A stretch of 64,000 nucleotides of DNA, taken from positions 186,001 to 250,000 of the forward strand of contig NZ_VTHK01000008.1 of NCBI RefSeq assembly GCF_009765355.1. Reading direction: 5' to 3'. The position numbers were made by a program, and so were the translations under genes. The DNA is from Amycolatopsis anabasis (lineage in GTDB: Bacteria > Actinomycetota > Actinomycetes > Mycobacteriales > Pseudonocardiaceae). The notes under the pieces were generated by a model that saw nothing but the letters and a program-made list of their open reading frames with translations, made no database searches and was not told the DNA's origin. Positions 46,043-53,863 of the stretch are shown piece after piece (within the stretch, counting starts at the first letter, position 1; each line of letters opens with the position of its first letter).

Positions 46043-46064
46043 CCGAAAGCGCGCGCGCTTTCGG
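46043..46064. repeat. Perfect 22-bp palindrome
   Basis: A perfect palindrome with half-site CCGAAAGCGCG lies in the 327-bp gap (45944-46270) between csp and the hydrolase. It may be a terminator stem or a protein-binding site. Apart from this and the csp terminator, the gap shows no gene. Confidence 0.55.
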
Positions 46065-46270
46065 GGGCGCCTGGCTGCCGAAGGGCAACCTGCCACCGCA
46101 CCGGGACCGGGTGGCGGGGTCGTGAGTCCGGCCGGTTAGAACGGGTCTGGCCACGCACGACCATCGCCCGAACGGTGGGGAAAACCCGAATGAACCCGGG
46201 GGCGAACCGGGTTTCCGAGGTCCCGCGGCGCTCCTAGCGTTGACCTCCACAGTGGACGTGAGGAGCGGAT

Positions 46271-47467
46271 GTGCGGAAGATGATCACGGCGGGCCTGGCC
46301 GCGATGGCCATGGTCACCGTCGCCACCCCGGTGGCGGCCGAGGGACCGGCCCGGGTGAGCCTGCCGGAACCGACCGGCCGGAGCCAGCTCGGCACCGCCT
46401 CGCTGCGGCTGGTGGACACCTCGCGACCCGATCCGCTGCGCGAGCCGGAACAGCCGTTCCGGGAGCTGATGGTGAGCGTGTTCTACCCGGCGCGGGACGC
46501 GGACCGGTACCCGGTGGCGCCGCAGATGGGGGCGGGCGCGGCGAAGGCGTTCGACGAGATCGCCGGACCGGCCAACGCGGGCGTGCCCGCCGGACTGGTC
46601 GATTGGGCGGCGACGAAGAGCCACGCGCACTCCGGGGCCCCGGTCGACCGGCGCGGCGGGCCGCGGCCGGTGCTGCTGTACTCGCCGGGCGTCGCCGATC
46701 CGCGCACGTGGAACGCCACGCTGGTCGAGGACCTGGCGAGTCGCGGGTACGTCGTGATCACCATCGACCACACGTATGAGTCGGCGGGCGTCGAGTTCCC
46801 CGGCGGCCGGGTGGCGCGCAGCGTGCTGCTCGACCGCGAGCCGACCCTGGACCTGATGCGTACGGTCCTGGACGCACGCGTGGCCGACACGCGGTTCGTA
46901 CTGGACTCGCTCGGCGAGATCGGGGCGCGGGTGCCCGGCCTGCGCGGTGCGATGGACCCGGACCGGATCGGCATGTTCGGCCATTCGGGTGGTGGTTTCG
47001 CCGCGCTGCAGACCATGCACGACGACCGCCGGATCTCCGCGGCGGTGAACCTGGACGGCCTGCTGTCGATCGGCCACGAGGACGACGGCACCAACCTGTC
47101 CACGGTGGCCACCGAAGGGGTGAACCGGCCGTTCCTGCTGCTCGGCCACGAACCGGGCGGCCACACGGCCCGGCCGTCCTGGGGATCGCTGTGGGCGCAT
47201 TCGACCGGGTGGAAGGCGGACCTGCTGCTGAAGAACTCCGGCCACGCGTCCTTCACCGACGCCGAGGCCCTGCTGCCCCAGGTGGCGGCGCAGGTGAACC
47301 TGCCGGAACCGGTCTCGAAGCGGATCGGCGCGGCCGACCCGGCTCGCGTGCTCGCCGCGAACCGGGCCTATGTCGCCGCCTTCTTCGACCGCTTCCTCCG
47401 GGGCGCCGACGGCCCCCTGCTCGACGGCCCGAGCCCAGCCCACCCGGATGTGGACTTCCTCCGCTGA
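46271..47467 (+). CDS. Secreted alpha/beta hydrolase, PAF-acetylhydrolase-like
   Basis: A 398-residue exported hydrolase. A signal peptide is visible (MRKMITAGLAAMAMVTVATPVAA). The nucleophile elbow is GHSGGG in GMFGHSGGGFAAL. A strand-turn region PVLLYSPGVADPRTW precedes it, and a likely catalytic His lies in KNSGHASFTD. The layout resembles the platelet-activating-factor acetylhydrolase/dienelactone-like lipases that act outside the cell. Start GTG 46271. The substrate cannot be told. Confidence 0.85.
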   Translation: MRKMITAGLAAMAMVTVATPVAAEGPARVSLPEPTGRSQLGTASLRLVDTSRPDPLREPEQPFRELMVSVFYPARDADRYPVAPQMGAGAAKAFDEIAGPANAGVPAGLVDWAATKSHAHSGAPVDRRGGPRPVLLYSPGVADPRTWNATLVEDLASRGYVVITIDHTYESAGVEFPGGRVARSVLLDREPTLDLMRTVLDARVADTRFVLDSLGEIGARVPGLRGAMDPDRIGMFGHSGGGFAALQTMHDDRRISAAVNLDGLLSIGHEDDGTNLSTVATEGVNRPFLLLGHEPGGHTARPSWGSLWAHSTGWKADLLLKNSGHASFTDAEALLPQVAAQVNLPEPVSKRIGAADPARVLAANRAYVAAFFDRFLRGADGPLLDGPSPAHPDVDFLR

Positions 47468-47472
47468 CGCGG

Positions 47473-48030
47473 TCATACGTCCACTGTGGACAGCATCTCC
47501 GGTTTGCGCGGCGCGGGTTTTCTGGTGCGGCCCCAGGGTTTGTAGACGGAGAGAACCGTGCACGTGGTGTACATCGTGAGCGAGACGGCTCCGGCCGAGA
47601 ACAGGCCGACCAGGTCGACCGGCGCGAACTGCCCGGCCGGGGTCGCGTCGACCGCGGTGACCAGGTCGTGGATCCCCGGCACCAGGGAGAACGGGGTGAG
47701 CAGGATCGCGATCGAGGTGAGCACGAACTTCACCACCACCCACTTGTGCCGGAACAGGCCCCACCGCGTGCACAGCGACAGCACCACACCGGTCGCGAAC
47801 GCGAGCAGGCTCACCGGGATCATCAGGTAGTCCCCGATCACCCCCAGCGCGCGGAAGATCGCGTGCTGGGTTTCCGGGCGGTCCGCGGTCGCGGCCGCGA
47901 TCGCCATCGTGACGTTGCCGATGGTCAGGCCGAGCCAGGTCATCGACGTGAGCACGTGCAGCAGCACGAAGAACTTGCGGGTTCGCGGGCTGAGGATTTT
48001 CCGATCGGCACGAGTATTCATGCGATTCAT
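47473..48030 (-). CDS. Integral membrane protein, DUF2269-like
   Basis: About 185 residues with four or five transmembrane segments (FVLLHVLTSMTWLGLTIGNVTMA, LMIPVSLLAFATGVVLSLCTRW, VKFVLTSIAILLTPFSL, LFSAGAVSLTMYTTCTVLS). The HVLTSMTWLG start with a conserved His resembles DUF2269-type putative haem or redox membrane proteins. No ribosome site decides between ATG 48030, ATG 48021 and GTG 48045. Convergent with the hydrolase. Confidence 0.7.
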   Translation of the reverse strand: MNRMNTRADRKILSPRTRKFFVLLHVLTSMTWLGLTIGNVTMAIAAATADRPETQHAIFRALGVIGDYLMIPVSLLAFATGVVLSLCTRWGLFRHKWVVVKFVLTSIAILLTPFSLVPGIHDLVTAVDATPAGQFAPVDLVGLFSAGAVSLTMYTTCTVLSVYKPWGRTRKPAPRKPEMLSTVDV

Positions 48031-48075
48031 GGTCGGCGTCGGCACGCCCGCGCGCGTCGGAGCGGAAGCGGCTTG

Positions 48076-48573
48076 TCAGCTACGCCGCGCGCCGTACGAG
48101 ATCCGCTCGCTCGGCGCGAACGGCACGCCGGAGTCCAGGGCGCGCTTGCCGATCACCAGCGCCTCGCCGAGCAGGCTGACCCCGATGGACAGCGGCATCG
48201 GCCGCGCGTCGGCGTGCATCCCGCAGGCCACCGCGAGATGACCGAGCCCGAAGTTGCCCGCGAACGAAAGCACCCACACCCCGAAGGTCCACCCGGTGTA
48301 GCGCTGCCACAGCACGCCTTCCCGGGTGAACAACCGGATCGTCAGCCCGCGCAGGGCGCCGAAACCAAGCCCGGCGACGGCCCCGGCGCCGAGCCAGACC
48401 CCGTCCGTCGGCGTGAACACCGGCAGTTTGACCACGCTGTACCCGCCGATCGCGATCAGGATCAGCGGCGCGCCGAACAACTCGCGCGCGGTGAGCGGTT
48501 CCCCGCGCAGGCGCCGGATGATCAGCGCGATCACCGCGGCGGCGATCAGGCCGATCAGCAGTAGTGGATGCAT
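48076..48573 (-). CDS. Integral membrane protein, DUF1453-like
   Basis: A 165-residue protein with an N-terminal anchor (MHPLLLIGLIAAAVIALIIRRLRGEPL) and about three further hydrophobic segments (APLILIAIGGYSVV, GAGAVAGLGFGALRGLTIRLF, WTFGVWVLSFAGNFGLGHL). The arrangement resembles CcdC/DUF1453 membrane proteins. It is divergent from the TetR regulator, which probably represses it. Confidence 0.7.
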   Translation of the reverse strand: MHPLLLIGLIAAAVIALIIRRLRGEPLTARELFGAPLILIAIGGYSVVKLPVFTPTDGVWLGAGAVAGLGFGALRGLTIRLFTREGVLWQRYTGWTFGVWVLSFAGNFGLGHLAVACGMHADARPMPLSIGVSLLGEALVIGKRALDSGVPFAPSERISYGARRS

Positions 48574-48636
48574 GGGCTCCCCCTTTGTGGCACGGCTATG
48601 CCAAATAAGTTAGCAGGGGTGTGCTATAAAGACAAC
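48574..48636. promoter_or_regulatory. Divergent promoter, membrane protein and TetR gene
   Basis: A 63-bp divergent gap with AT-rich elements (GCCAAATAAGTTAGC, GTGCTATAAAG). TATAAA could be the TetR -10. The short gap between a TetR gene and a divergent membrane gene suggests that the TetR protein controls both. Confidence 0.5.
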
Positions 48637-49248
48637 GTGCCCAAGATCGTGGATCCCGAGACCCGGCGCCAGGAGGTCGCCGAGGCGGTGTACCGGGTGG
48701 TCGCCCGGGACGGCCTCGAGCAGGCGTCCCTGCGCAACGTCGCCGCCGAGGCCGGGCTGGCGATCGGCTCGGTGCGGCACTACTTCGTCGGGCACGAGGA
48801 GCTGATGGTCTTCGCCATGCGAGCCCTGTCCGACCGGGTGGGCAAACGTTTGCTCGCGCACGTCGAGCGGCTCGGCGACCCCGCCGCGGACCGGCGTCGC
48901 CTCACCGAGGACCTGCTCGCCGAGCTGCTGCCCCTGGACGAGAACCGGCGGGAGGAGACCGTCGTCTGGCTCGCCTTCACCGCGGCCGCGCGGACCCGGC
49001 CGGAACTCCGCCCGCTGGCCGACGAGTCCTTCGACGGGGTGCGCGCGCTGGTCCGCCGGGTGCTGCTCGGCATCCACGCGCGCGGCCGCCTCCTCGGCGG
49101 GCTGGACCTGGAGCTGGAGACCGAACGGTTCGCCGCGCTCCTCGACGGGCTCGCCCACGACGCGGTGTCCCATCCGGACCGGATGCCGTCCGAGCTGATC
49201 CGCCGCGTCCTCCGGCGGCACCTCGACTCGCTGGTCACCGCCGGCTAG
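48637..49248 (+). CDS. TetR-family transcriptional regulator
   Basis: A 203-residue repressor. The N-terminal helix-turn-helix is ASLRNVAAEAGLAIGSVRHYF; the ligand-binding C-terminal domain contains WLAFTAAARTRPELRPLADESF, typical of the BetI/TetR_C_6 type. GTG 48637 was chosen because the upstream extension from 48568 overlaps the divergent gene. Likely target: the divergent membrane protein and itself. Confidence 0.88.
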   Translation: MPKIVDPETRRQEVAEAVYRVVARDGLEQASLRNVAAEAGLAIGSVRHYFVGHEELMVFAMRALSDRVGKRLLAHVERLGDPAADRRRLTEDLLAELLPLDENRREETVVWLAFTAAARTRPELRPLADESFDGVRALVRRVLLGIHARGRLLGGLDLELETERFAALLDGLAHDAVSHPDRMPSELIRRVLRRHLDSLVTAG

Positions 49249-49321
49249 GCGGCGATCTCCACCCCGATCTCCACCCCGGAGCGGTCCAACTCCACCCGGC
49301 CCGCCGCCTACCTTCGGCGCC

Positions 49322-49504
49322 ATGGACAAGAACGAACTCCTCCGGCTGGCCGCCGGGAAGGCCCAGGAATCGTTGCGTGGAGGGAAGATGAACGGCAAGG
49401 CGTGGCTCGCGGTCCTGGTGGTCGGGGTGCTGGTGCTGCTCGGTTTCCTCGCCTACCGGCTGATCCTGGTCGAACTGATCACCAACTTGAGCGGCCACCG
49501 CTGA
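49322..49504 (+). CDS. Small single-span membrane protein
   Basis: A 60-residue ORF (MDKNELLRLAAGKAQESLRGG) with one transmembrane segment (AWLAVLVVGVLVLLGFLAYRLIL) near the C terminus. No family recognised. It lies 32 bp before the histidine kinase on the same strand. The ribosome site is weak, so expression is uncertain. Confidence 0.55.
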   Translation: MDKNELLRLAAGKAQESLRGGKMNGKAWLAVLVVGVLVLLGFLAYRLILVELITNLSGHR

Positions 49505-49536
49505 CCCCCGGCCCGTCGATGCGGTGAGATCGGGAC

Positions 49537-50676
49537 ATGGCCGGGAAACGCCCCCTGCTGCCGGACACGATCGCGCCCGGCTGGCTCGTCGTGCACGTGC
49601 TCGGCACGTTGTTCATCGCCGCGACCCTGCTCACCGCCCGCGAGGACACCGGCTGGATCTGGGCGCTCTACGGGGCCAGCGCCGCCTGCTGGACCGCGTT
49701 CGTGGTGCTGGACCACCGGGCCGCGGCCTGGGCGGCTGGCTGCCTCGCCGTCTCGTCCCTGCTGCCGTCGGCGGTACTGGGCCTCGCGGACGACTCGTCG
49801 GCGCTGGTGCTCGCGTTCATCACGCTCGGCCGGTTCGCGGCCCTGCTCGCGCCGAGCGTGACGGTGATCGTGCTGCTGGGCCTGCTCGACATCGCCGCGG
49901 CCACCGCCGGCAGCCTGCCGGCGGGCCGGTCGCCGCTCGAGGCGGGCGCCGACCTCGGGCTGCTGCTGGTGATCGTGCTGCTCGGGCTGAACCGCCGCCA
50001 GTACGAGGTGCAGGCGAACCAGGCCGAGAAACTGCTTGAGCAAACCCACCGCGCGCAGGCCGAACACGCCCGCGCCGCCGCGCTCGACGAGCGCACCCGG
50101 ATCGCCCGGGAGATCCACGACGTGCTCGCCCATTCCCTGGGCGCCCTGGGCATCCAGCTCGAGCTGGCCGAGGCGCTGCTCGCGGAGAAGTCCGATGTGG
50201 ACGGTGCGCTGGCGACGGTCCGGCGGTCGCGGCGGCTGGCCGCCGACGGGCTCGCCGAGGCGCGCAACGCGGTCGCCGCACTGCGCCAGGACGTTCCGTC
50301 GCTCACCGGGGCGCTGCGCGTGCTGACCGAGGACCACCGCCGCGATCATCAGTCCGATGTGGACTTCCGCGCCGAGGGGGCCGAACGCGCGGTGTCCTCG
50401 GCCGCGACGGTCGCCCTGCTGGGCACCGCCCGGGAGGCGCTCACCAACGCCGCGAAACACGCCCCGGGCTCGCCCGTCACCCTGGCGCTGGAGTTCGCGG
50501 ACGGGGCCGTGCGGCTGCGGGTGGGCAACGAACTGCCCACCACCCCCGGGGACCGGTCCGGGCCGGGCGGGTTCGGGCTGTCCGGGATGCGCGAGCGGCT
50601 CGCCCTGGCCGGTGGCACGCTGAACTCCGGGCCGCGGGGCCCGGAATGGCAGGTGTACGCGGAGGTTCCGGAGTGA
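49537..50676 (+). CDS. NarL-type sensor histidine kinase
   Basis: A 379-residue membrane kinase with about five N-terminal transmembrane segments, a coiled-coil linker (EKLLEQTHRAQAEHARAAALDERTRI), the phospho-acceptor His in AREIHDVLAHSLGALG (HisKA_3) and an ATPase domain (TAREALTNAAKHA, GFGLSGMRERL). There is no large extracellular sensor domain, so the signal is probably within the membrane. It overlaps its response regulator as GTGA. Confidence 0.9.
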   Translation: MAGKRPLLPDTIAPGWLVVHVLGTLFIAATLLTAREDTGWIWALYGASAACWTAFVVLDHRAAAWAAGCLAVSSLLPSAVLGLADDSSALVLAFITLGRFAALLAPSVTVIVLLGLLDIAAATAGSLPAGRSPLEAGADLGLLLVIVLLGLNRRQYEVQANQAEKLLEQTHRAQAEHARAAALDERTRIAREIHDVLAHSLGALGIQLELAEALLAEKSDVDGALATVRRSRRLAADGLAEARNAVAALRQDVPSLTGALRVLTEDHRRDHQSDVDFRAEGAERAVSSAATVALLGTAREALTNAAKHAPGSPVTLALEFADGAVRLRVGNELPTTPGDRSGPGGFGLSGMRERLALAGGTLNSGPRGPEWQVYAEVPE

Positions 50677-51311
50677 TCAGGGTTGTGGTGGCCGACGACC
50701 AGCAGGTGACGCGGGAGGGATTGGTCGCGCTGCTCGGCCTGGTCGACGACGTCGAGGTGGTCGGCTCGGCCGCGGACGGGCGGCAGGTGCTGGACCTGCT
50801 CGCCGAGAAACCCGCCGACGTCGTGCTGATGGATCTGCGGATGCCGGTGCTGGACGGGGTCGAGGCGACCCGCCGGATCACCGGGGAGCACCCCGGCACC
50901 GCGGTCCTCGTGCTCACCACCTACGCCGACGACGAATCGATCGCCGGGGCGTTGCGTGCGGGTGCGCGCGGCTACCTGACCAAGGACGCCGGGCGCGTCG
51001 AACTCGCGGCGGCGCTGCGCTCGGCGGCCGCCGGTCAGTCCACATTCGACGCCGCCGTGTCCGACCGGCTCGTCGCCGCGTTCAGCGGGCGGCGCGCGGC
51101 CGCGAAACCGGAACCGCCGGACGGCCTGACCGCCCGCGAGGCCGAGGTGCTCGGGCTGATCGCGGGCGGGCTGAGCAACGCCGAGATCGCCGCCGAACTG
51201 TTCATCGGCGAGGCGACCGTGAAGACACATATCAATAACGCCTTCGCGAAGATCGGCGTGCGGAACCGGGCCGAGGCGGTTCGCTATGCCTACCGCCATC
51301 AGCTCGGCTGA
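50673..51311 (+). CDS. NarL/FixJ-family response regulator
   Basis: A 212-residue regulator: receiver domain with VVVADDQ (acidic pair), phospho-acceptor Asp in VVLMDLRMPVLDG, Thr in VLTTYADDESI and Lys in LTKDA. The C-terminal LuxR helix-turn-helix is LTAREAEVLGLIAGGLSNAEIAAELFIGEATVKTHI. GTG start in a GTGA overlap with the kinase, its evident partner. It could in principle also control the downstream glnX operon, 133 bp away. Confidence 0.9.
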   Translation: MIRVVVADDQQVTREGLVALLGLVDDVEVVGSAADGRQVLDLLAEKPADVVLMDLRMPVLDGVEATRRITGEHPGTAVLVLTTYADDESIAGALRAGARGYLTKDAGRVELAAALRSAAAGQSTFDAAVSDRLVAAFSGRRAAAKPEPPDGLTAREAEVLGLIAGGLSNAEIAAELFIGEATVKTHINNAFAKIGVRNRAEAVRYAYRHQLG

Positions 51312-51444
51312 TCTCCGGCTGCGCTTTTCGAGTGACTTGGGACCGGTGAGCCGCCGGATCGTGGGGGATTCGAGCGTGGTGTCCCGGGACGGCGGCGGAC
51401 TCGGCTACCTTCTTGCGGGTGCGGGCACGTGGTGAAGGCGGAGG

Positions 51445-52839
51445 ATGGACACGATGACGAGCACGGCGACCCGGCCCGAAGCTCCCGGGGGCGGGCGGGC
51501 GCTCCAGGCGCGATCCGGCCTGGCCGGACTGCTCGACCTGCCCGCGCAGGCCGTGCGCGGCGTGCTCCGGTTCGCGCGCACCACACCCGGCAGGCTCTCG
51601 GTGATCGCCGTCGGGCTCGTCCTGCTCTCGCTGCTCACCGGGGTCATCGGGGTGATCGCGACGCAGGACCGGAAGGACACGATCAACGACCTGATCGACC
51701 ACCGCGAACCGCTCGCCGCGGCCGCCCAGCAGGTCTACCGTTCGCTGTCCGACGCCGACGCCACCGCGGCCAACGCGTTCCTGTCCGTCGGCGCCGAACC
51801 GCCGGAACTGCGGGAGCGCTACGAATTCGACATCGCGCAGGCGGGCGCCGCGCTGGCGAAGGCGGCGTCGGACTCGGCCGGGGTCGCGGACGCGGCGCAG
51901 AAGGTCGGCGTGCTCAGCCAGCAGCTTCCGGTCTACGCCGGACTGGTCGAGACCGCGCGGGCGAACAACCGGCTGGGCTACCCGGCGGGCGCCTCCTACC
52001 TGCGCGAGGCCTCCGAGCTGATGCGCGCCAGGATCCTCCCGGCCGCGCAGGACGTGTACCGGATCGACACCGACCGCCTCGCCGCGGAACAGGACGACGC
52101 GACCGGCTTCCCGTGGCTGACCACGCTGCTCGTGCTCGGCCTGCTCGCGGCCCTGGTCGCGACCCAGATCTACCTGACCCGGCGGACGAACCGGTTGCTC
52201 AACGTCGGCCTGGTCGTCGCCACCGGCGCGGTGGTGCTGATGGTGCTGTGGGGCGCGGTCGCCCTGGTCGTCCAGGGAATCCTGGTGGGCAGCGGGAAGG
52301 ACGACGGCAGCCACCAGGTCGACGTCCTGGTGCGGGCCCGCATCACCGCCCTGCAGGCGCGCGCGGACGAGACGCTGACCCTGGTCGCCCGCGGGGACGG
52401 CGCCGCCTACGAAAAGGACTTCGCGGGACTGGCCGTGCAACTGGCCGGGGAGGACCGCAAGGGCGGGCTGCTCGGCGAGGCCAAGGGCCTGGTGGCCGGG
52501 CAGGCCGGTGCGCGGCACGTCGAAGCCGCGGTCGCCGACGCGGACGCGTGGCTGCGCGCGCACGCCGAGGTGCGCAAGCGCGACGACAGCGGGGACTACG
52601 ACGACGCGGTGAAACTGGCCATCGACATGAAGTCGCCGGACAGCGCCGCGGCCGCGTTCGCACGCCTGGACAAGAACCTCGTCGAGGCGATTGACGTTGG
52701 GCGGCAAGGGTTTCTGGACGAGACGCGGGGCGCGGACCGGGCGCTGACCCTGCTCCCGGCCGGGGTCGCGGTACTGGCCGTGGTGGCCGCGGCGGGTGCG
52801 ACCATGGGGATCCGGGAACGCCTGAGGGAGTACCGCTGA
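51445..52839 (+). CDS. glnX: Membrane sensor GlnX
   Basis: A 464-residue membrane protein with a first anchor (LSVIAVGLVLLSLLTGVIGVIA), a helical extracytoplasmic region of about 150 residues, a central pair of membrane segments (WLTTLLVLGLLAALVATQIYL, VGLVVATGAVVLMVLWGAVALVV), a second helical region and a last segment (TLLPAGVAVLAVVAAAGATMGI). By position and layout it is the actinobacterial GlnX, which passes the signal from GlnH across the membrane to PknG. The stop overlaps the glnH start by one base. Confidence 0.85.
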   Translation: MDTMTSTATRPEAPGGGRALQARSGLAGLLDLPAQAVRGVLRFARTTPGRLSVIAVGLVLLSLLTGVIGVIATQDRKDTINDLIDHREPLAAAAQQVYRSLSDADATAANAFLSVGAEPPELRERYEFDIAQAGAALAKAASDSAGVADAAQKVGVLSQQLPVYAGLVETARANNRLGYPAGASYLREASELMRARILPAAQDVYRIDTDRLAAEQDDATGFPWLTTLLVLGLLAALVATQIYLTRRTNRLLNVGLVVATGAVVLMVLWGAVALVVQGILVGSGKDDGSHQVDVLVRARITALQARADETLTLVARGDGAAYEKDFAGLAVQLAGEDRKGGLLGEAKGLVAGQAGARHVEAAVADADAWLRAHAEVRKRDDSGDYDDAVKLAIDMKSPDSAAAAFARLDKNLVEAIDVGRQGFLDETRGADRALTLLPAGVAVLAVVAAAGATMGIRERLREYR

Positions 52840-53804
52840 TGAAGACATCGAAGAAACTCGCCGCGCTCGCGGCGGTGCTGGCCGTGCTCGCCACCGGATG
52901 CGGCAGCGCGGGGGAACCGGTCGACCCGGCGCCGGTCGGGTCGGTGCAGCGGCCGCAGCCCGCGCACGTCGGCGGCGCGGACACCAAGGGGGGCGGCCCG
53001 GCGGCGCCGAACGACTGCGACAAGCGGAGTCTCGCGCCGACCAACGGCACCGCCATCGCCGACGGCTCCACCATGAGCAAGATCAAGAAACGCGGCAAGC
53101 TGATCGCCGCCGTCGACCAGACGAACTACTCCTTCGGTTACCGCAACACCACCAACGGGAAGCTCGAGGGCTTCGACATCGACATGGCGAAGCAGATCGC
53201 GGCGGCGATCTTCGGCACCGCGGAAAACCACATCCAGTTCAAGGCGATCCCGTCGTCGCGGCGCGAATCGGTGCTGCAGAACGGGGAAGCGGACATCGTG
53301 GTGCGGACGTACACGATCAACTGCGAGCGGCTGCAGAAGGTCGGCTTCTCGTCGGTGTACTACGTGGCGCACCAGCGGGTCCTGGTGAGCAAGAACTCCC
53401 CGGTCCAGGGGCTCGGCGACCTCGGCGGCAAGAAGGTGTGCGCCACCAGCACCTCGACCTCGCTGAAGAAGATCGCGACGGCGGACTCGAAGCCGATCCC
53501 GGTTTCGGTGGACAACTGGTCGGACTGCCTGGTGATGCTGCAGCAGGGGCAGGTGGACGCGGTCTCCACCGACGACGTGATCCTGAACGGGATGGCGCAG
53601 CAGGACCCGACCACCCACGTCGTGGGCGACGCGCTCACCGACGAGCCCTACGGCATCGGGATTCCCAAGCAGAACGAGGACATGATCCGGTACGTCAACG
53701 CGGTTTTGGAGTCGGTGCGGGCCGGGAAGTGGAAGGAGAGCTACAACCAGTGGCTCGCCGCGAGCCTCGGTGACGCGAACCCCCCGGCCGCCAGCTACCG
53801 CTGA
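52839..53804 (+). CDS. glnH: Amino-acid-binding lipoprotein GlnH
   Basis: A 321-residue solute-binding protein with a lipoprotein signal (LAVLATGC lipobox). The SBP family 3 fold shows in LIAAVDQTNYSFGYRN, LEGFDIDMAKQIAAAIFG and RRESVLQNGEADIVVRTYTI. In mycobacteria the equivalent binds Asp, Glu and Gln and signals through GlnX to PknG. There is no ABC permease nearby, which supports sensing rather than transport. Confidence 0.9.
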   Translation: MKTSKKLAALAAVLAVLATGCGSAGEPVDPAPVGSVQRPQPAHVGGADTKGGGPAAPNDCDKRSLAPTNGTAIADGSTMSKIKKRGKLIAAVDQTNYSFGYRNTTNGKLEGFDIDMAKQIAAAIFGTAENHIQFKAIPSSRRESVLQNGEADIVVRTYTINCERLQKVGFSSVYYVAHQRVLVSKNSPVQGLGDLGGKKVCATSTSTSLKKIATADSKPIPVSVDNWSDCLVMLQQGQVDAVSTDDVILNGMAQQDPTTHVVGDALTDEPYGIGIPKQNEDMIRYVNAVLESVRAGKWKESYNQWLAASLGDANPPAASYR

Positions 53805-53863
53805 GCCAGGGTGCGCGCACTAGGATCGATGGGAACGCACGCGGGAGCTTCTGGGAGGTAGCT

